The notes below the pieces were generated by a model. That model made no database searches and was not told where the DNA came from. It saw only the letters and a list, made by a program, of their open reading frames with translations. Made by a program: the position numbers and the translations under genes. A stretch of DNA of 10,233 bases, from assembly GCA_016190405.1 (NCBI GenBank), contig JACPQO010000276.1:1-10233 (forward strand), read 5' to 3'. Positions 5,710 to 10,233 of the stretch are shown one piece after another; the first letter of the stretch is position 1; every line of letters begins with the position of its first letter. Source of the stretch: Chloroflexota bacterium. GTDB lineage: Bacteria > Chloroflexota > Dehalococcoidia > SM23-28-2 > RBG-16-64-32.

Positions 5710-6338
5710 CCGTGGCCAAGCCGCTGAGCGGAGTGGTCCTGGCCGGAGGCGCCAGCCGGCGCCTCGGGTTGGACAAGGCCGGTGTCACCTTCGACGGCCG
5801 CCCGCTGCTGGAGATCATTGTCGAGAGGCTGTCCGGCGTCTGCAGCGAAGTGATCGTGGCCTGCGGCTCCCAGACCGCGAGGAAGCGCCCAGCGCTGCCC
5901 GTGCGGTTCGTGAAGGACCCCATCGCCGGGCAGGGCCCCCTGGCCGGAGTGCAGGCTGGCCTGGCCGCGGCGCAGTCGGACCACTGCCTCGTGGTGGCCT
6001 GCGACATGCCTTTCCTCAACCCGGGCCTTCTGGCCTACATGGCCGGGCGCCCCCGGCGTTATCAGGCTCTGGTCCCACGGTTCGGCGGCCGCTGGCACCC
6101 CCTGCACGCTCTCTACGCCCGCTCCTGCCTCCCGACCGTCGAATCGCTGCTGGCCCAGGGCGGTAACGCTCTGGAAGAGCTGCTGGCGCACCTCGATGTG
6201 CAGGTGGTGTCCGAGGAGGAGGTGCGCCGCCACGACCCCAGAGGACTGAGCCTGTTTAACCTGAACGACGCCCGCGACCTCAACCGCGCGCGCGCCATCT
6301 GGCGGACGGCGACGGCCACGCCGGCGAGGCCGGCGTGA
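5706..6338 (+). CDS. mobA: Molybdenum cofactor guanylyltransferase MobA
   Basis: A 210-residue nucleotidyltransferase. The N-terminal GTP-binding signature is VVLAGGASRRLGLDKA (about residues 10-25), close to the consensus LAGGxSxRMGxDKA, followed by FDGRPLLE. GPLAGVQAGL and the metal-binding CDMPFL motif follow, and the C-terminus has LFNLNDARDLNRAR, matching the usual NINTPEDL-type end. The enzyme transfers GMP from GTP to Mo-molybdopterin to give the guanine-dinucleotide form used by DMSO-reductase-family enzymes such as the two encoded downstream. It overlaps mobB by 4 bases and the next small gene by 4 bases, so the three are translationally coupled. Confidence 0.95.
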   Translation: MTVAKPLSGVVLAGGASRRLGLDKAGVTFDGRPLLEIIVERLSGVCSEVIVACGSQTARKRPALPVRFVKDPIAGQGPLAGVQAGLAAAQSDHCLVVACDMPFLNPGLLAYMAGRPRRYQALVPRFGGRWHPLHALYARSCLPTVESLLAQGGNALEELLAHLDVQVVSEEEVRRHDPRGLSLFNLNDARDLNRARAIWRTATATPARPA

Positions 6339-6556
6339 GCTGCTACCTCCCGCACCTGGACGATATCCTGCTGGCCGCCGGCATCTGCCTGACCAAGGAG
6401 AACCGGCCGCGCGTCCACGCCCTCATCCAGGAGATCACCGGCGAAGAAGACTGTCCCCGCGTCTGGCGGTCGGTCAGGACCCGCCTGGTGCGCGAAGATA
6501 CCTGGGAGGAGTTCGTCTCCCAGTTGCGCGCCCGCTGGCGTCAGCCGGTGGCCTAA
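6335..6556 (+). CDS. Conserved-looking small protein of unknown function (73 residues)
   Basis: The frame starts at GTG 6335, overlapping the mobA TGA as GTGA, and ends 53 bases before the molybdoenzyme. The 73-residue product is soluble and mostly helical in appearance: CYLPHLDDILLAAGICLTKE, then NRPRVHALIQEITG, then CPRVWRSVRTRLVRED and a basic C-terminus. It has three cysteines (3, 18, 40). Tight overlap with mobA and neighbour-like third-position GC argue that it is real. I have a vague recollection of similar CYLxHL-type small proteins in archaeal and bacterial genomes but cannot name a family. Its position between cofactor synthesis and the apoenzyme gene would suit an accessory factor for cofactor delivery or assembly; this is inference only. 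It does not resemble the NarJ/TorD chaperone family, which is much longer. Confidence 0.7.
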   Translation: MSCYLPHLDDILLAAGICLTKENRPRVHALIQEITGEEDCPRVWRSVRTRLVREDTWEEFVSQLRARWRQPVA

Positions 6557-6571
6557 AGCGATTACAGCCGG

Positions 6572-6593
6572 GGCCGCCGGGAACCCGGCGGCC
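6572..6593 (+). other. Perfect GC hairpin just upstream of the molybdoenzyme gene
   Basis: GGCCGCCGG (6572-6580) pairs perfectly with CCGGCGGCC (6585-6593) around a GAAC loop. It fills most of the gap between the small gene and the molybdoenzyme, ending just before the AAAGGGAGG ribosome-binding site (6596-6604). With no T run it is more likely an intercistronic processing or stability hairpin than a terminator; it may set different mRNA levels for cofactor genes and enzyme. Confidence 0.5.
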
Positions 6594-6609
6594 AGAAAGG
6601 GAGGCAGCC

Positions 6610-9417
6610 ATGTCCACTGCCGGTCTCAGTTCCTTCCAGGCCAGGGAGGGCGAGCGGCAGCCCTATCGTGATTGGGACGACGTTTATCGTCAGCAGTGGC
6701 AGTGGGACAAGGTGGTGTGGGGCAGCCACTGCGTGGACTGCTATCCGGGCAACTGCCCGTTTCGCGTATACGTGAAGGATGGCGTGGTCCTGCGAGAGGA
6801 GCAGGCCGGCACATACGGGACCATCGAGGAGGGCGTGCCGGACTTCAACCCCATGGGCTGCCAGAAGGGCGCCGGCTGGAGCCAGCACCTGTACGGGCCG
6901 GAGCGGCTCCTCTACCCCCTCAGGCGCATCGGGCGCCGCGGTTCCGGGAAGTGGAAGCGAATCTCCTGGGACGACGCTCTGACCGAGATAGCGGACGCAG
7001 TCCTGGACGCCATCCAGGAGCAGGGCTCCCAGTCCATCATCCACGAGACGACCCCCGCCCAGGGCGGCCTCCTGGCCGTGGTCGCTCCGGCCCGCTTCAA
7101 CGGGCTCCTGGGCGGCACCACCCTGGACCTGGAGGGGATGATCAACGACTTCAACATCGGCCAGTACATCACCTTCGGCAAGTTCGCTGTCTCCAGCGCC
7201 GACGACTGGTTCCACTCGGACCTGCTCCTCATCTGGCACATGAACCCCGTCTACACGCGCATCCCCTACTATCACTTCATCGCCGAGGCCCGCTACAAGG
7301 GCGCTGAGGTGGTCACCATCGCCCCCGATTTCAGCCCCTCGGCGGTCCATGCCGACTTCCACGTCCCGATGCGCCCCGGCTGCGACGCCGCCCTCGCTCT
7401 GGCCATGTGCCAGGTCATCCTCGCTGAGAACCGATACGACGCTGCCTTCATCAAGGACCAGACTGACCTCCCCCTCCTGGTCCGCCTGGATAACCGCTGC
7501 TTCCTGCGCCAGAGCGACCTGGAGGAGGGCGGCCGCGACGACCAGTTCTACTTCTTCGACGCCGGGGCGGGAGAGCATTCGCCGGCCCCTCGGGGCAGCC
7601 TAGCCCTGGGCGACGTCGATCCCACCCTGGAAGGACGCTTCGATGTCACCCTCAAGGACGGCCACTCGGTGGAGGTGACCCCCGCCTTCTCCCTCCTGCG
7701 CGAGCATCTCCAGGACTACACGCCGGAGCTGGCCTCGCCCCGCTGCGGCGCCGGTCCGGACGTCATCCGCACGCTGGCGCGGAAGGTCGCCTCGCGCCGC
7801 ACCAACATCCTCACGGGTTTCAACGTTTGCAAGTACTATCACGGCGACCTGATGGAGCGCTCCCTGTGCCTGCTCCTGGCCCTCACCGGCAACTGGGGCA
7901 AGCAAGGGGCCGGCATCCGGAGCTGGTCGCCGGGGCCCCTGGACGGCGTGTTCGTCTCCGCCGCCAAACGCGCTCTGGGCACGGACGACGCGCGCGTGGT
8001 GCTCCAGCAGCGGGCCAGCCTGTATGCCCTTCTCAAGGCGCAGGACCCTACCCTAACCGAGGAGATGATCACCCTCCGCCTGGGCCAGGAACTCACGGCC
8101 GGGCGCGAGAACGTCGTCCCCTCTTCCTTCTTCCTCTATTACCAGGCCGGATACCGGGAGCGCTGGAACCGGCGCCAGTGGGGCGACCCCACCATGCTCC
8201 GGGACTTCGACGATTACCTGGGCGAGGCGCTGGACCGCTGGTGGCGCCCCCTCGTCGCGCCCGTCCAAAATTCCGAGCCCCGGGTCTTCATCGAGGTGGG
8301 CGGCAACGTCCTGCGGCGCACCCGCGGCGGCCAGAACATGCTCCTGAACCACCTCTGGCCCAAGCTGAAGATGGTCGTCACCGTGGACTGGCGCCTCAGC
8401 ACCACCGCCATGTTCTCGGACATCGTCCTGCCGGCCGCCAGCCACCACGAGAAGCTGAACCTGCACTACACCACGCCGCACGCCATGCAGTTGCTCATCG
8501 CCGACGAGGCCGCCGCGCCGGCCGGCGAGTCCAAGGCCGAGTGGGAGATCTTCGCCCTCCTCTGCCGCCGGCTGGAGGAGCGCGCCAAGGCCCGCAGCCT
8601 CGAGGAGTATACCGACAGCCGCGGCAACACCAGGCGTCTGGACAACCTGTACAGCCAATTCACGTCCGAAGGCGCATACGAACACACGGAGGAGCTGATC
8701 GAGGACTGGGTAGCCGACAGCGCCGTGGCCGGCAACGTCCCGGAAGGGACCAGCCTCCAGGGCCTGCGCGACAGCGGCCCCGTTCGCCTCACCAGTTGGG
8801 GCATGTCGCCCCTGGCCATCGCCCAGGCCTCGGATGTCTATGCGGACAAGACCCATTCCCCCTATCGCTGGCACGTCGAGAACAAGGTGCCCTACCCCAC
8901 GTTGACCCGCCGCGCCCAGTTCTACATCGACCACCCCTGGTTCCTGGAGGCCGGCGAAGCCTTCCCCGCCCATAAGGAGAACCCGACCATGGGCGGCGAC
9001 TACCCCCTGGAGCTGACCAGCGGCCACAACCGCTGGAGCATCCACTCCCAGAACACCACCGGCCGCATCCTCCTCCAGACCCACCGGGCGCGGCCTCACC
9101 TGGTCATGAACCCCGCTGACGCCGCTGCCCGCGGCATCAGCGACAATGAGGAGGCGCGCGTCTACAACGACGCCGGTGAGTTCAGCGTGCCGGTGAAGCT
9201 CTCGCCGTCTGTGCGGCCGGGCCAGGTCATCTGCTACAACGGCTGGGAGCCCTACATGTTCCGGGACTGGCGGGACCCTGCCAACGTGGAGCCCGGCATG
9301 GTCAAGTGGCTCCACCTGGCCGCCGGCTACGGCCACCTCAACTATCGCGGTGGCTGCTGGCAGATCATCACCGTCGATCGCGCCACGCGGGTGCAGGCGG
9401 AGCGGGCCCCGGCGTAG
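6610..9417 (+). CDS. Type II DMSO-reductase-family molybdoenzyme catalytic subunit (NarG/EbdA/SerA-like), no Tat signal
   Basis: A 935-residue bis-MGD enzyme starting at ATG 6610 with AAAGGGAGG 5 bases upstream. The N-terminus reads DWDDVYRQQWQWDKVV, then the [4Fe-4S] (FS0) ligand set His40-x3-Cys44-x4-Cys49 and Cys84 in NPMGCQKG, with histidine first as in type II members. YPLRRIG and WDDALTEIADA follow. Asp180 in NDFNIGQYITFGK sits where NarG has its molybdenum-ligating Asp222: both have Asp, eight residues, then aromatic-Gly. The middle has IWHMNPVYTRIP and PGCDAALALAM; residues about 800-930 form the C-terminal cofactor-binding domain. At 935 residues it is shorter than NarG and near ethylbenzene, selenate or chlorate-type subunits. 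No twin-arginine signal is present, so it should be cytoplasmic unless carried by a partner. The substrate (nitrate/nitrite, oxyanion or hydrocarbon hydroxylation) cannot be assigned. A beta Fe-S subunit is not in the window. Confidence 0.92.
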   Translation: MSTAGLSSFQAREGERQPYRDWDDVYRQQWQWDKVVWGSHCVDCYPGNCPFRVYVKDGVVLREEQAGTYGTIEEGVPDFNPMGCQKGAGWSQHLYGPERLLYPLRRIGRRGSGKWKRISWDDALTEIADAVLDAIQEQGSQSIIHETTPAQGGLLAVVAPARFNGLLGGTTLDLEGMINDFNIGQYITFGKFAVSSADDWFHSDLLLIWHMNPVYTRIPYYHFIAEARYKGAEVVTIAPDFSPSAVHADFHVPMRPGCDAALALAMCQVILAENRYDAAFIKDQTDLPLLVRLDNRCFLRQSDLEEGGRDDQFYFFDAGAGEHSPAPRGSLALGDVDPTLEGRFDVTLKDGHSVEVTPAFSLLREHLQDYTPELASPRCGAGPDVIRTLARKVASRRTNILTGFNVCKYYHGDLMERSLCLLLALTGNWGKQGAGIRSWSPGPLDGVFVSAAKRALGTDDARVVLQQRASLYALLKAQDPTLTEEMITLRLGQELTAGRENVVPSSFFLYYQAGYRERWNRRQWGDPTMLRDFDDYLGEALDRWWRPLVAPVQNSEPRVFIEVGGNVLRRTRGGQNMLLNHLWPKLKMVVTVDWRLSTTAMFSDIVLPAASHHEKLNLHYTTPHAMQLLIADEAAAPAGESKAEWEIFALLCRRLEERAKARSLEEYTDSRGNTRRLDNLYSQFTSEGAYEHTEELIEDWVADSAVAGNVPEGTSLQGLRDSGPVRLTSWGMSPLAIAQASDVYADKTHSPYRWHVENKVPYPTLTRRAQFYIDHPWFLEAGEAFPAHKENPTMGGDYPLELTSGHNRWSIHSQNTTGRILLQTHRARPHLVMNPADAAARGISDNEEARVYNDAGEFSVPVKLSPSVRPGQVICYNGWEPYMFRDWRDPANVEPGMVKWLHLAAGYGHLNYRGGCWQIITVDRATRVQAERAPA

Positions 9418-9425
9418 CCCCCGTC

Positions 9426-9470
9426 TGTAAGGCAAAGCCCTACAGGAATTCCCTGCCCTGCCCGACAGAC
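9426..9470 (+). repeat. Conserved hairpin-plus-tail element, copy B
   Basis: The hairpin GTAAGGCAAAGCCCTAC (9427-9443) has the same GG-CAAAR-CC tip as the other copies. It is followed by AGGAATTCCCTGCCCTG and the identical tail CCCGACAGAC (9461-9470). Compared with copy A, the third stem pair is A-T instead of G-C (compensatory) and the fourth is an A-C mismatch. In this copy GTCTGT (9423-9428) can also pair with ACAGAC in the tail (9465-9470), enclosing the element. It starts 8 bases after the molybdoenzyme stop and ends 15 bases before the proposed -35 of the rrf2 promoter. Confidence 0.65.
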
Positions 9471-9485
9471 GCCCGCAGCCGGAAT

Positions 9486-9516
9486 TTGTACGTTATTTCA
9501 CAGATGGGACTAATAC
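9486..9516 (+). promoter_or_regulatory. Probable promoter of the rrf2 gene
   Basis: TTGTAC (9486-9491) resembles a -35 and TAATAC (9511-9516) a -10, spaced 19 bases; shifting the -10 to ACTAAT (9509-9514) gives 17. Transcription would begin about 9521-9523, within 10 bases of the rrf2 ATG, and no ribosome-binding site precedes that ATG, so the message would be nearly leaderless. Confidence 0.45.
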
Positions 9517-9528
9517 GGTGCCATTAGT
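9509..9528 (+). promoter_or_regulatory. Candidate Rrf2 operator (perfect dyad)
   Basis: ACTAAT (9509-9514) and ATTAGT (9523-9528) form a perfect 6-base inverted repeat with an 8-base spacer, ending directly at the rrf2 start codon and covering the probable -10. Such AT-rich half-sites stand out in this GC-rich window. Rrf2-family regulators commonly repress their own promoter by binding dyads as dimers, so autoregulation is the simplest reading. Confidence 0.5.
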
Positions 9529-10005
9529 ATGCTGCAACTGACCCGCAAAGCCGACTACGGCCTCCGCCTGATGATAGAGGTGGGCTCCTGCGTCCACGGC
9601 CCTATCGGCACGGCAGAGATCGCCCGGCGGCAGCAGATACCGTACCCGTTCCTCCGCAAGGTGGTGAAGACCCTGGTCGCCAGCGGCCTGCTGGTCAGCG
9701 AGCGCGGCCTGCACGGCGGCCTGTCTCTGGGCCGGCCCGCCGCCACCATCAGCATGTTGGACATCATCCGCTCCTTCGATTCGCTGGCCCTCAACCGCTG
9801 TACCGTGGACCCGCCCCTCTGCGACCGCCGCGCCCTCTGCGCCGCCTTCCCGGTATGGGCGGAGGCCCAGAAGGAGGTCGAGCGGACATTGGGTCGCGCC
9901 CGCATATCGGACCTCGTCCAGTGGCAGCGGCCGCCGGCAGCGGGCACGGCGGAGCGTCGAACCCGGTCGAGGCCAACCGTTATGGAAGTGAAGGGCCAAG
10001 GCTAA
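9529..10005 (+). CDS. Rrf2-family Fe-S transcriptional regulator
   Basis: A 158-residue regulator with the typical Rrf2 start MLQLTRKADYGLRLMIEV, a winged helix with TAEIARRQQIPYPFLRKVV as recognition region (about residues 28-46), the wing LHGGLSLGRP, and IRSFDSLALNRC. Three cysteines, Cys91, Cys98 and Cys104 (C-x6-C-x5-C), match the positions used for an iron-sulfur cluster in IscR/NsrR-type members, so it probably senses redox state, NO, oxygen or Fe-S status. The C-terminal tail (about 130-158) is basic and low in structure. It is 10 bases upstream of a second molybdoenzyme gene and likely cotranscribed with it, which suggests local control of that enzyme. The start lacks a ribosome-binding site, but the N-terminal motif fixes it. 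Confidence 0.92.
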   Translation: MLQLTRKADYGLRLMIEVGSCVHGPIGTAEIARRQQIPYPFLRKVVKTLVASGLLVSERGLHGGLSLGRPAATISMLDIIRSFDSLALNRCTVDPPLCDRRALCAAFPVWAEAQKEVERTLGRARISDLVQWQRPPAAGTAERRTRSRPTVMEVKGQG

Positions 10006-10015
10006 GGAGCAGGGC

Positions 10016-10233
10016 ATGGCGTTTCTCACCCGCAGGGACTTCCTCAAGATCAGCGCCGGCGCCCTGGCCGCCGCCGGGGCCGCCAGCCTCCTCGACCTCG
10101 CTTTCCTGGAGGAGATATCCGACATCCCCAACCCCCTGGAGTCCTACCCCGACCGCGGTTGGGAGAAGGTCTACCTGGACCAGTACCGCTACGACGACAG
10201 CTTCACCTTCATTTGCGCCCCCAACGACACCCA
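10016..10233 (+). CDS. Second molybdoenzyme catalytic subunit with Tat signal, 3' end outside window
   Basis: The frame opens at ATG 10016 with AAGGAG (10004-10009) 6 bases upstream and runs off the window after 72 codons. It begins MAFLTRRDFLK, a twin-arginine export signal, followed by the hydrophobic stretch ISAGALAAAGAASLL. The mature start GWEKVYLDQYRYDDSF parallels DWDDVYRQQWQWDKVV of the 935-residue enzyme, and FICAPNDT falls where that protein has its first Fe-S ligand region. It is therefore very probably another type II DMSO-reductase-family alpha subunit, exported with its cofactor to the outer face of the membrane. Only the signal and the first approach to the cluster are visible, so the call rests on this short similarity and on context next to rrf2 and the mobBA operon. 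Confidence 0.75.
   Translation, partial: MAFLTRRDFLKISAGALAAAGAASLLDLAFLEEISDIPNPLESYPDRGWEKVYLDQYRYDDSFTFICAPNDT

Noticed and set aside
7827..8975. A 382-codon + strand frame inside the molybdoenzyme gene
   Set aside because: Low-complexity Arg/Pro/Gly translation in a shifted frame; the molybdoenzyme frame is uninterrupted and carries cofactor motifs on both sides.
8053..9435. A 460-codon open frame on the minus strand opposite the molybdoenzyme
   Set aside because: It mirrors the codon structure of the real gene, has no recognisable motif, and would overlap a well-supported enzyme.
1..10233. CRISPR, tRNA, rRNA, insertion sequences or phage genes
   Set aside because: No regular direct-repeat array, cloverleaf, rRNA core sequence, transposase or phage-like frame is seen in the window.

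Overview
The window is a high-GC, gene-dense bacterial segment that looks chromosomal. The gene content suggests a respiratory bacterium that makes molybdenum cofactor: MobB, MobA, two large type II DMSO-reductase-family subunits, a Tat signal and an Fe-S type Rrf2 regulator. The protein style resembles Chloroflexota (Dehalococcoidia-like), but no marker gene is present, so that placement is a low-confidence inference. I see no tRNA, rRNA, CRISPR array, transposase or phage gene.

Layout. (1) Positions 1-2281, all +: the C-terminal 465 residues of a phytoene-desaturase-like FAD oxidoreductase cut by the window edge, an SCP-2-like lipid-binding protein, and a small carboxymuconolactone-decarboxylase/AhpD-like protein without the CxxC pair. 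(2) Positions 2286-4670: a stand-alone receiver-domain protein on the minus strand, divergent from a two-gene + operon. The operon encodes an unusual histidine kinase with an ArsR-like winged helix at its N-terminus, and a NarL/LuxR-type response regulator. (3) Positions 4671-5202: a 532-base non-coding region rich in structure, ending in a good promoter. (4) Positions 5203-9417: mobB, mobA, a 73-residue unknown, and a 935-residue NarG/EbdA-like molybdoenzyme catalytic subunit without a Tat signal. The first three overlap by 3-4 bases. (5) Positions 9418-10233: an intergenic region with a promoter and a perfect dyad, an Rrf2 regulator with three cysteines, and the start of a second molybdoenzyme subunit that carries a Tat signal.

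Working model. A kinase/response-regulator pair, a lone receiver protein and an Rrf2 regulator surround molybdenum-cofactor maturation genes (MobA/MobB make the bis-MGD form) and two related bis-MGD enzymes. This looks like a regulated anaerobic or redox respiratory locus; the substrate cannot be read from the sequence.

The most unusual observation is a short conserved element present three times, always between genes, at 2754-2820 (-), 4690-4734 (+) and 9426-9470 (+). Each copy has a GG-CAAAR-CC-capped hairpin followed by an identical CCCGACAGAC tail. One stem position shows a compensatory change between copies. The copies mark the boundaries of the regulatory and molybdoenzyme transcription units, so the element may be a shared cis-regulatory site or RNA leader. 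I do not recognise it as a described motif.
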